Shown: piece by piece, positions 51,101-59,800 of the stretch
Layout: every line of letters begins with the position of its first letter
How positions within the stretch are numbered: the first letter of the stretch is position 1
Assembly: GCF_001039355.2 (NCBI RefSeq)
Contig: NW_019773513.1
Span: 2,033,419 to 2,095,418 of the forward strand
Direction: 5' to 3'
Source: Lingula anatina
Taxonomy: Eukaryota; Brachiopoda; Lingulata; Lingulida; Lingulidae
DNA length: 62,000 nucleotides
Made by a program: the position numbers and the translations under genes
The notes under the pieces: model-generated
The model's database searches: none
What the model was told of the DNA's origin: nothing
What the model saw: the letters and a program-made list of their open reading frames with translations, nothing else

Positions 51101-52441
51101 TCTGAAACTCAGGGTGAAAGGCTATTCATAGTGGCAAACACAGTTAGATTAACATTAGTCCAGACAAGCTGCTCAATCCTGATTAAGAGTTCTACACAAG
51201 GAGGGATACATTATCTGGTATGTGATACACTGAGCCATTAACAGAAACTTGGAATGTTTGAATGAGTCAATGTCTCCACTGACCCAGGACATTAATGCCA
51301 TGAGGAGACATAGAAATGTCACACTTATGAATCATTAACTTGATTAAAGTGAAAGATATTGGCAGCTTATTGAATTATGTATGTTAATGAAGATGTATCG
51401 AAAATCATAAAAATAGATCTGATTGCGACAATGTCATCACAATATTAGTAGGCTACAATATAAAGTATTTTATTTTGAATTATAAAAAACTTGGTGCTTA
51501 CATTTCTTAAAGAAAAACATATTTTACAAAGCATTCCTAGTTCTTCTTCCCTATGAACCTAAATGACCAGAGCAAAGCAATTAGGAAGGTGTGTAACTGG
51601 GCACTTCACTGCTACCAAAACAGATGTCTGGCAGCAATGAAAATAGGTTGTTTTAGAATCATGGATGATAGATTCCATTTCTACGACCCATTGCATGTGT
51701 ACAAAGGTACATGTAGAAATCCATATTAATATGAATATCTGACAAAGTATTCATTAATTCAACTTCTATTCGAATTAAAAATTTTATTGTAAATCTACCT
51801 TCATGTTTTCACTCCATAGCACTCCTTCTTGAAAGAATACTAAATTCTCAAATTAAGGACTGTATTTTAAGAAGGCCACACAGAAATGAATGCAAGGGGA
51901 ACTACAGAGTAACAGTTATCAAAACTGACATTTATTTTGCACCCACTATTATATATTGTGAAAGTATACATACTTCAACACTAATTCAGGCTGTGAATAA
52001 GAAAGACTCCTGTAGTTACAGGTGCGGGTTTACTTATTTGATACTGTACCGGGGTTATAGTGGTGTTATCAGAAGTACAAATCTCACGCCTACTAGCAAT
52101 GCATACATAAACGATGAACCGACCTACTACTACTCCTCAATCAAGGTAAAGTTATCTTAACTAGTAGAATGCACCATGACAATTACTTATTGAACGACTT
52201 TGAATGACACAGTCGCGGGAAAGCAATTAAACTGACATTAAAACGACACTCATGACAAAGGTTAATTACAACACATGTTCACAATTTCCTCAAACCGACC
52301 ATTTCCTATTTTGGTCAATCATCGACTTACCCTCTGAATGGAGAGTGGGGCGCTGAAATCCTTTCCCCCCTGCATACGAAACCCCCATGGTGTGCTGTGA
52401 TCTACACGCGCTAAGTTCGCTTTTATCTGGACGCCTGACAT
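34333..52441 (-). CDS. Zasp: Enigma-family PDZ-LIM protein (Zasp/LDB3/PDLIM5/7-like)
   Basis: Cytoskeletal adaptor: in this family the PDZ and ZM regions bind alpha-actinin at Z-discs or stress fibres and the LIM domains bind kinases and other partners. Coding exons, minus strand: 52441-52331, 46768-46617, 46234-46189, 41729-41644, 41278-41148, 39974-39815, 39532-39506 (27 nt), 39243-39210 (34 nt, alternative), 37680-37522, 36829-36813 (17 nt), 36598-36370, 36152-35966, 35483-35363, 35033-34918, 34416-34333. Leaving out the 34-nt exon gives 1626 nt, 541 residues. Order seen: PDZ (about 1-88, TPWGFRMQGGKDF), ZM motif (about 204-219, QYNSPFGLYTNANK), DUF4749-like linker (about 239-291), Pro/Ala linker, then LIM1, LIM2 and LIM3 starting near C365, C426 and C485. 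The start has an in-frame TAA seven codons upstream and A at -3. PDZ plus three LIM domains defines Enigma rather than ALP (one LIM). It is not possible to assign it to a single vertebrate paralogue. Confidence 0.94.
34918..35033 (-). CDS. Zasp: PDZ-LIM gene exon 14: end of LIM2, most of LIM3
   Basis: Encodes DWQALFQTKCISCEFPIEPG and DRWVEALGSNWHAECFNCA. Phase 1 in, 0 out; donor GCT|GTAAGT. Confidence 0.96.
35363..35483 (-). CDS. Zasp: PDZ-LIM gene exon 13: LIM2 body
   Basis: Encodes DCINALNQQFHPECFLCAHC and GMVYCER, with HPECFLCAHC as the zinc ligands between fingers. Phase 0 in, 1 out. Confidence 0.96.
35966..36152 (-). CDS. Zasp: PDZ-LIM gene exon 12: LIM1 body and start of LIM2
   Basis: Encodes GPFVIALGKNWCPDHFVCSN, GFIEVNGKLYCENDYAKYFA and CNKCNKPVVG. 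LIM1's second finger has H-x2-C-x4-C, two residues longer than the common C-x2-C. Phase 2 in, 0 out. Confidence 0.96.
36370..36598 (-). CDS. Zasp: PDZ-LIM gene exon 11: Pro/Ala-rich linker and start of LIM1
   Basis: GC-rich exon. After GGVRRPGAG comes a Pro/Ala repeat region, then KRGDYVFKQSVGTGMKIP and VCAECGSPIR, the first zinc pair of LIM1. Phase 1 in, 2 out. Two other minus frames and plus frames are open here only because of the GC bias. Confidence 0.93.
36813..36829 (-). CDS. Zasp: 17-nt microexon
   Basis: Acceptor TTCTTTCAG, donor AAG|GTAAGG. Phase 2 in, 1 out, adding DAPQQ and completing codons on both sides. It is needed to bring exon 9 (phase 2) into the phase 1 required by the LIM1 exon, which is strong evidence that it is used. 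Confidence 0.8.
37522..37680 (-). CDS. Zasp: PDZ-LIM gene exon 9: DUF4749-like linker
   Basis: 159 nt, phase 2 in and out, acceptor TTCTTCCAG, donor GAA|GTAAGT. Encodes YAVVGKENEVKKYAPSDTLK, LVHAEEMDKMKS and VQSKTYQLLDGKV. The charged amphipathic helix and the SKTYQLL segment resemble the middle region of PDZ-LIM proteins. If the donor is ignored the frame stops two codons later. Confidence 0.82.
39210..39243 (-). CDS. Zasp: Candidate 34-nt alternative exon
   Basis: Flanked by ATCTTTTTCAG and AAG|GTAGTA. Phase 1 in, 2 out, the same class as the ZM exon, reading DPATVRDAPWA between exon 5 and exon 9. It cannot follow the ZM exon in frame, so it would replace it. Confidence 0.6.
39506..39532 (-). 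CDS. Zasp: Candidate 27-nt symmetric microexon
   Basis: Flanked by CTTCCACAG and CAG|GTATAA. After the ZM exon it reads GLQHSLSAG; after exon 5 directly it would read DCSTLYQLA. Being a multiple of three it is optional. Real use needs transcript support. Confidence 0.55.
39549..39779. repeat. Tandem duplication, two diverged ~112-bp copies
   Basis: Copy one at about 39549-39660 and copy two at about 39661-39779 share TTCTAGGA, CAATCCAAG, TTAGA, AAGCTGTTATTTC and CTAACTG in the same order and spacing. Confidence 0.7.
39815..39974 (-). CDS. Zasp: PDZ-LIM gene exon 6: ZM-motif exon
   Basis: 160 nt, phase 1 in, 2 out. Contains QYNSPFGLYTNANKSATHLA, a close match to the ZASP-like (ZM) motif that binds alpha-actinin rods in vertebrate ZASP and ALP. 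The donor GTAATA directly follows AAAGG; if not spliced, the frame meets TAA then TAG at once, giving a PDZ-ZM product with no LIM domains. Confidence 0.88.
41148..41278 (-). CDS. Zasp: PDZ-LIM gene exon 5: linker
   Basis: Encodes a hydrophilic stretch (RPADHSVRYDEHKPGQEMHY) ending with AQSHSFTVLKDTIDRGQ, which resembles the SFxxL segment found in linkers of PDZ-LIM proteins. Phase 2 in, 1 out. Confidence 0.85.
41644..41729 (-). CDS. Zasp: PDZ-LIM gene exon 4: linker with YN-P-LY core
   Basis: Encodes TYNHPGKLYGDSVDSVTTQM then QKTTVTAH. The YNHPGKLY core resembles the ZM motif found again in exon 6. Phase 0 in, 2 out; donor CAG|GTATGG. Confidence 0.85.
44047..44230. repeat. 32-bp minisatellite with 64-bp higher-order pattern
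   Basis: Six units each starting CAGTGTGTTAGGTG at 44047, 44081, 44113, 44145, 44177 and 44207. The unit ends alternate: copies 2 and 4 are identical, copies 3 and 5 nearly so. Confidence 0.9.
45129..45185. repeat. (ATTT)n microsatellite
   Basis: About fourteen 4-bp units in PDZ-LIM gene intron 3. Confidence 0.97.
45821..46089. mobile_element. 269-bp inverted-repeat (MITE-like) element
   Basis: Ends are an exact 18-bp inverted repeat, ATGTTCTAACTTAAACAG at 45821-45838 and its complement at 46072-46089. Further in, CATTCAGAAC and GGTCAAATATGG on the left reappear inverted on the right, so most of the element folds back. No coding capacity; no clear target duplication. It lies 100 bp from exon 3. 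Confidence 0.7.
46189..46234 (-). CDS. Zasp: PDZ-LIM gene exon 3: short post-PDZ exon
   Basis: 46 nt encoding RGGPAMRKPDSSQFGT. Acceptor ATTCAG, donor ACT|GTGAGT; phase 2 in, 0 out, fitting both neighbours. Confidence 0.85.
46617..46768 (-). CDS. Zasp: PDZ-LIM gene exon 2: PDZ second half
   Basis: Encodes VTPGSLAAKCGLQQGDILLR, then VGGLHAENMKHKEAQDII and LELTLLR, completing the PDZ fold (GD turn, alpha2 helix). Phase 0 in, phase 2 out. A plus-strand frame here is also open but meaningless. Confidence 0.96.
46769..52330. other. PDZ-LIM gene intron 1
   Basis: 5.6 kb between the two PDZ exons. AT-rich, no exon, no long repeat; an inverted pair CTTTCACCCTGA / TCAGGGTGAAAG lies at about 50957 and 51108. 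Confidence 0.5.
52331..52441 (-). CDS. Zasp: PDZ-LIM gene exon 1: PDZ first half
   Basis: MSGVQIKANLARVDHSTPWG then FRMQGGKDFSAPLSIQR. WGF is the carboxylate-binding loop typical of ALP/Enigma PDZ domains. 37 whole codons, donor AGG|GTAAGT, phase 0. Confidence 0.96.
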
Positions 52442-53966
52442 CGTTGGTTGGCAGTCTCTTTAAAAATCCTACAACAAACTTTTCGACCCTGCCCCAGTCC
52501 TATTTTGATGCATAACTTTCAAGCCTCAGAGTTCCGGTAAATGGCGCCCTCTATCAGCGAGACGGAAGCGATGACGGTATGAGGGAGCAGTAGTTTTTGT
52601 ATATCAACTAAAGAGTCAGTTGAGCTTGATAGGCAGAACGATATGACTAATTGTGAAGCGAAATATAGGCGCCTATTTTTAACAAGTAAATACAAAAATG
52701 TAAAAAGGGAAAAACTAATATTCAAAACTGACTTGCCTCCATCTTTTTCACATCTTCTATCTTAGATACATTGTTATATTGTAAATGTACACTATCTTTA
52801 GTAGGAAAGTCTCATTCTATGTTGCATTGTAACTTTATAAAACAATTTAAGTTTACTGTATATCACACTCACGACTCATTTAGGCTAGTCATGTATTGGC
52901 AAACAGAGTTAGATAAACGCAAGTCGAAAAAGAGTGATCCCGTCTTCACACCTGAAGGGGCGCTACCCTTTACAAAAAAGTGTAAATCTTATCTAATCCA
53001 AATACGAAGGAACTTCTCATAAAATTCTTTTAGAGTTGCCTGTTTTGTACGCATCTATATTTTGGGAATAATTTTGGATAACATTTAAATGATAAATTAT
53101 AGTTCGAATTCCCCAATGCAGGATGAAAGAAAGAATACAGATTGGCCTACACATTGTAATGAATATCAGTAATTCCACCTCATTTAAAGAAAATATTGAG
53201 GCTACACTCAATTAGAATCAATTATAGGATCAGTGTTTTTATTTTTGGATTTTTGGTTCATCTTTGTTTTGAAAATTTCCCTTGTTCTCACTGCAGTCCT
53301 TTTAACCCGTCTGGTTGCGTCATGATGTCTGTTGAACAACTAACGCATTCAAAGAGTAAGATAATATAAAAGAGTAAGCTAGAGCTATTCATGGCTAGTA
53401 TAAATTTGATCTTAAAATATAAGCTCAGGACTTGACTTTTAAAGTATTACCACAGATGGACATTACACGTTACTTTTTAACATTTTTCAGACAAAAGACT
53501 ATTCCATCTGCTGGTTTAAATCAACAAGATGCAAAATGACTTTTCATTTTTACAAAAATGATTGCTCCCTAAATCTTTAGTCAATGAAGGTCATAAAGGG
53601 GAACAGCAGAACATAAACTTCCGGCCCCAGTTGAGAGCGGATATTTGTCATAGTGTGTAATGCATTTATTCATGGTTATAATTCATCTTAATGTTGATAA
53701 ACCCACATAAACCACAAGTGTGTGTTTCTTAAAGATTAACACACATTGTTAAAAATTCCGACATTGAGAGAGGACACAGTTTTAAAACAGAGAAAAACAA
53801 AGGGAAATTCATTGCCAGGCTGGAAAATTTACCTCGGCCGCCCTCTACGAAGAAGAGCTATATTCAAATCGAGCGCCATTTGACGTACATCAAGTCTGAG
53901 GCTTTGAAATTTGATCCGGCGCACTATACTTCACTCAGACTCCTTCACTTCTAACAGGTCAACAAC
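52442..53966. promoter_or_regulatory. Head-to-head interval between two PDZ genes
   Basis: 1.5 kb between divergent start codons. Contains both 5' leaders and presumably both promoters. In-frame stops upstream of each ATG (52460-52462 minus, 53952-53954 plus) support the starts. No TATA box is obvious. The stretch just before the plus-strand ATG is GC-richer. Confidence 0.45.
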
Positions 53967-54083
53967 ATGGAGCAGGGACAGCAAAGACTGAGAATTACCC
54001 TCGCCAGGCCGGACAGTGGGGTGCCCTGGGGGTTCAGGCTTCAGGGTGGGGCCGATTTCACCACACCCCTCTCAATTCAGCTG
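53967..54083 (+). CDS. First exon of a second PDZ-LIM-family gene (partial)
   Basis: 39 codons: MEQGQQRLRITLARPDSGVP then WGFRLQGGADFTTPLSIQL, ending at CTG|GTAAGT, phase 0. WGFRLQGG is the ALP/Enigma PDZ carboxylate loop, and the exon stops at the same PDZ position and phase as exon 1 of the neighbouring Enigma-type gene. An in-frame TAA lies five codons upstream and the ATG has A at -3 and G at +4. The rest of the PDZ domain should be downstream but is not visible before 62000. It may be an ALP-type (PDLIM1-4) or another Enigma-type gene; the fragment cannot decide. Confidence 0.88.
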
Positions 54084-56673
54084 GTAAGTCAGTACTTGTC
54101 AAAAAAAGTTACGAGTTGCCACAACTTTTTGATGCCGACTTCTCTGCATGGTGATTAAGCCGGAGTGTGGTTACGGACGCTATTCTTTGATAAGCCCAAG
54201 CAAGATATTAATTTGTTATGATGAATTAAGGAAGAAATTGCGTTTACGATCTAAATGAATCATGGTAGTTTGTTTTAATGTATTTTTCTGTAAAAATAAT
54301 TTGCATTATCATTCTTAACCTGTAGATTTCTGACCTGACAGCTTTCCTGTTGCCATATATTAGACTGATGGGGAATCTGTGGGGGTAATATGTTTTCACT
54401 GAGAATACTCTTAGTGCTCTTAGTTTATGTGCTTTGCCTATAATACCTGGGCTGCTATATTGCAAAGGCTAAATTTACCTGGAGCCCAAATATGGCATCA
54501 GCAATATGGGATCTGGTTCACCTGAAACTGTGATCAGCTGATCACTTCTTAGTTATATAGTTTTATTGTATATAACTATTTGTATCTTTTCTGTGATTCA
54601 TATGTCACACAAAGATACATATTAGCAAAGTTGTAATTTTTTAAACATCTTTTTGGCATGCTGATAAATCACATTCATCAGCCCATCTGTTGCTAATATT
54701 ACAACATGCCTGAATTATCAAGACCTAGACTTTTGATGTCGAGTTGAAATTTGCTACTGCAAATCACTTGCAGATAGGTGGCATAATGTGTTACATAATG
54801 TAAAAGGTGTGAAGGTTTTAATTATTTTTTCATGAATAGTTCAATGTGTGAACATGCTGTTGAGATATGTAACTAAGCTTCTGATGCCGCAATTGAATTT
54901 CCCCATATAGTCAAATTGAGGCCAGGTGAGATACCTGACAAATAGCAACAAGTGGTGTGTAAATATCTTTTCACATAGATTTTATATAAATGAAAAACAT
55001 TCCGTTGCAAAGGAAATATCTTTGAAGGCATCTTGTTACTAATGAAATAGTTCACCTGTCAGAGGTGGAGTGTAAATGATACCCACATGGAGTAATTACA
55101 TCCAACTTTGTACACCTTTAAGTTAAACCAAAATAAAGGCATGCCATCATTATTTTCATAACATAGATTGTTAAACAAATTTACTAGCAGTCACTGATAT
55201 AACTATATAATTTGTCAGGTCCACAAAAGCAGTAAGAACTGATAGATGAGATGCTATTAAGATAGTGCTTTTATGTTAGTACCACACTCTTTGAACATCA
55301 CAGCAGGGGCCCCGGCCTTTTCTTTACATGATCTGACAAATTTCCACCAGGTCCTTATAACCTGGGATTTAGATTAGGTTAATTTTTATCATATCCAGCG
55401 TGAAGCACTTGACGGGGTTATATTTGGGTTCAGATAAAATCACTTTGAAAGATAGTGACCACATTTAGGAGACAATTTGGATTAAAGTATCAAGGCTAAT
55501 CTTTAATTTGTGAATGTGTAAACAAATGCTTTCTTGTATAGAAAGGTTGGAATTTTGACTAAATATGGAAAATGTTAAGATTGTAACCAGAATACATCAG
55601 TAAGGAGTATGAATCATTAAGCAGTACTACAGTTATATATTAGTTGTGGTGAACCATGTCAAGCCGTTTGCATGCAAAAGTATAATTAGATTAAAGTCAA
55701 AACAACAATGTCTAAATATGGTTTCATGGACATCCCTATGATATGAGTTTTTACTTAAATGTATGACTTTATTGTCTCTTTGACAATTTGTCGTTTTTAT
55801 GAACTCTTCAAAGTGACAGACCCTTATGCCCAAGTCTGACGTTTTCTATACTGCCTGGACCTGTCCTGACTTAATTATAATTGCTGAATTTCTGTACAGG
55901 CCTTTCAAGGACAAAAAATGTAATTTGATATTATTTTTAACTTTTTGCTAGGATTTTGTGTGGTAAAACCAGCTGCTGGTGTCATTCACTTGAACTTGGT
56001 ATGGATCATGTTATTGATATGTTCAGGATAGTGATATTATCTTGAGTAGGTTGTTGAAGTTCCATTAGTCTTGAAACTAAGGGCGAGTTTCCATTAAAGT
56101 TGGAACAGTTAAACTTGTGCACACTTTATCAGTGGATGTAAAAGTACTAGTACACTGTATTTTGTAATCATGTGAAGCCTGTCTTACAGCACATGGTTTG
56201 CCTCAGTTACAGTGGTTGTGGACAGAATAGCACAGGGATTGGATTACTTTTCAAATTTCTGTGAATAGATTTGGTAATCAAGTAATCTACTGGGCTATCA
56301 GGTACTAAATTGACGGGTCCTAACTTGAATATTCCTCAAATATTCCTCAAATAATATAATGCTTGAATTCAGCTTATATGCCAAGTTTTACAAAATGGCT
56401 ATTTTATTCATTTGGCCAAAACATAATAGTTGATCAAAACATTTACAGTATAGATGTCCAATCCAGTATTCAGCAATGAATAGATAATTCTATGTCCAGA
56501 GAGAAATTCCATGTTATGATCCAAGTAAAGGTTATCCTGGTATGTTGTAATCACTTTGCCATTTAGAAAAGAGGAAATTCCTAACTGTCTATGGTCTGCT
56601 TATCTTGGCAACTCACTTAGGTCTTCTAAATAGGACAAAAGGTAGAGATATATCTGTAACAGGAAATAATATT

Positions 56674-56676
<3 letters not shown>

Positions 56677-56705
<29 letters not shown>
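56677..56705. repeat. (GT)n microsatellite
   Basis: About 14 pure GT units. Confidence 0.95.
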
Positions 56706-56706
<1 letters not shown>

Positions 56707-56800
56707 CTGCTAGTGTGTGTTATCCCTGATCATCTCACACCAGACATATAATAACAAAATACAGAATATATTTTGAAGAAAAATGTTTGTTCGTGAAATT

Positions 56801-56838
<38 letters not shown>

Positions 56839-56888
56839 CCCCTATTAAAAATGTTCTGTAGGATCCTATAGGACTTTTTTATTAGGGG
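56839..56888 (+). repeat. 50-nt near-perfect palindrome between GA tracts
   Basis: CCCCTATTAAAAATG... folds onto its inverse around a central GGATCC; 22 of 26 positions match and two of the four differences are G-U compatible on the plus strand. GA repeats flank it on both sides. Confidence 0.8.
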
Positions 56889-59800
56889 AGAGAGAGACTG
56901 ATATGAGTAAGCTTGAGGATGTGACAGCAATGGAGGGAATGCAGACAGATAGATAGGGAGCCCTCTCTATGATTATAGAGGCATGCCATTGATAACCTTT
57001 TGTGACTTTGATGCTGTTGCTACAGGAGTCCTTTGGATAACTTGGCTATGCAGTGACACTCTCTTATCACTTTGTTTTGTAGATATCAGGCAAGTCTTCA
57101 AGGCGGCCTTATAACACTTCAGATATGTATAACATGTCATTATCCCTTGATGTCTTTTTAACACATATATTTAAGAGATGGGGGGAGTGAGGATTTTTTT
57201 TTCAAAAGTTGAACGAAATAGTGTAAACAAATGCAATCTTAACACAAAATTTAAAGAAGGACCAGAATTCTTCCTGATGGTTTACCACAGTGACAAGTAT
57301 GAATTCATTCACCCATCCTTTCTTATATAGCTTCAGAAAATGACTTCTACTCCAGACCTACGGTAATACTCACAGTTTTCAAACACCATACTGACTTCAA
57401 AATATACTTTATTTTATTAACTAGTTTAAACTAATTGGAGTTATTGAAAAATATTTATATTAGATAATAATTAACACATATTTCTTTGTGGGACTTTTGA
57501 ATCATATTTTCAGGTGTCAACTTGAGGAAACTTGATTAATTGATTTAGTTCAACTTAAGTGAAAAATTATCATGTCAAAGGATGGTATACTGTGGTTTCT
57601 AAGAATACTTTGCTCTGTCAGAATCTACGTTTTATATGAAATAGTACCCAGCATGGGGAATTAATTGATTCACCCTCATACACTGTGAGATAAATTACAC
57701 CACGGGGATCCTTTCACCTGTGTCGTTGTGACGTCATTTTAGGCAAGACTGCACCTGAATCTGGGGCTGGATTTTATAAAACAACTCAGAACCGTATGTA
57801 ACTGAAAAATTTTGTTCATTTAAAACTGGGATAAAATCTGTAGCAGTCCACAAAAATAAAGTGACCTGTCACCATTTATCTTCGATATGAACCATTTCCT
57901 TCTTTTTATATACCAGACTTGATTTTTCATGTAAGTGGACTTCTTCAGCTTTATATAGGGTCAAAGTAGACTAAACATTTTGGGCTTAAAGTTTAGACCG
58001 ACTTTCAGTCTGAAGTTCTTCGGTGCAACCAGGCCCTGAGAGAATTAAGACCCCTTTGGAATGCATATGACATAGAAAACAGCTGAAATGAAATGAAATG
58101 TGTACTTAAAATTGGCATTGGCAATTCAAGTAAATATTTAGCAAATGCTTGTGAAAAATTGCTCTCTTTAGAGGCATTTTTTATAATTCATGTTTAGAAT
58201 TAAACTAACAGACCATTAATGCAATACCTTTATTGCTATTTAATGCTGGAGGATTAAGTAGATATGACCAGTCTGGTTAGGATAGAGACTGGCTCATTCT
58301 ATCTCAAGTAAATAGCAGGTGCTTGGGTACTAGTAATACACTGACCCCCCCTCCCCTGGTGTGAGTGTGTGTGTGTCCACTACAGAGTGCATGACTGACC
58401 AGCATTACAATTAAATGAGTTTTCATTCTTAATGTTTTGAGTCCAGTGTGGTGGCCCCTGAGTGGCATGCAATTTAACTTGATAGTCATCAAAAGTCAAT
58501 TGGATGGCGAAGATAAATAGGATGTCTTTTACTGCAATAAATGGATTGGGGTTGTTATTTGTTGAGTACATGTACCAGTACATATAATGCGCAGTGTCAT
58601 TTGAAAAGTGATTGAAATACAGCATGCACAATTAATATAAATATTTCAAGGAATGTCTGTCTGAATACTAGTCTAATGTAGAACAGGTATTCAGGTATTT
58701 AATACTTATGAAAGGGTAGAAAAATTTAAAAAAAAAACAACAAAAAAACTTTCCTGTTTCACTTCATCAAAATACCACCTTCTTCTTAGAAAGGAATAGT
58801 TGGATGTTTGCAAACATTAACTTATCAAAATATTTACCTCATGTTATAAAAAAATACAAATTACTTCTATCTTTTTCTTTCATTGTGCTAAAAGCTTTCA
58901 TTTTCATTAGGTCTAACTCTTTAAAATGAAAGGTTGAAATACTCATTTAAAGAAATCTGAGAGAATGTGTAGGTGTGAACTACTTTCAGAAAAGTTTTTC
59001 ATGAGATAGTCGGACAAGATAAAGGGGACAGATTCAGTTATAATTTCTTTTGGTTGCATGTCACCCTTACCCAGTGTCACTGTCTGTTCTCTTTGTTTAT
59101 AATGCAGACCTACCTAGTCTGGGGCATTGTGGTCACCAACATTGACCACACAACAGATAGGAGGAGGTATTTCCTTTGAAGCAAAAGGGGAGGGGAGTAA
59201 ATTAGGTGAATAACATGGCTGGATAATTGTCAGGGATCTCTTGAATGAAGTCAGAGGTTGGCCTACTGGTCAACCACTTCCTTACATTTTTAAGGAAGTA
59301 TGGCTATGTCTGTTGAGTTCAGTTTTAGAGCATGCATATTTCCTTCATAACTCATTGGTACAGCTACTGTTTATTGTCAGTGACAGATGTGAAAGTGGTA
59401 GTGGTAGGTGTCATTTGGTGGTCACCCCCCCCCCACCCCCCCCACCCACCCCCTTCTCATGCCCTTATTGTAAAACTATTCTTTCAAAGACTAGGGATAT
59501 TGTCAGATGTCCCTCCCTATAGTATTTATATTTTAACTTTATCCCCCCCTCCCTTCTTCCCCAAATCAACAATATGGCCAGTACATGTATATTATATGTC
59601 TTCTGTGGAGACAGTGGGCTTTGACACTGAATATATGCACCCATGTGTATTGAAATTATCCCCTACATTGATGTCAATTTCAGGCTTGAGGTGGAACAAG
59701 AAATGCAATAGATTATCATCCCTTCAACTGACTCTGTTATTATTATAGTACATGTATATGATTCACCTTCATGAATTGTACATTAAGATTTTCTTCCTTT

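Noticed and set aside
50955-51120. Inverted pair CTTTCACCCTGA / TCAGGGTGAAAG
   Set aside because: Only 12 bp with unrelated sequence between; not enough for a mobile element call.
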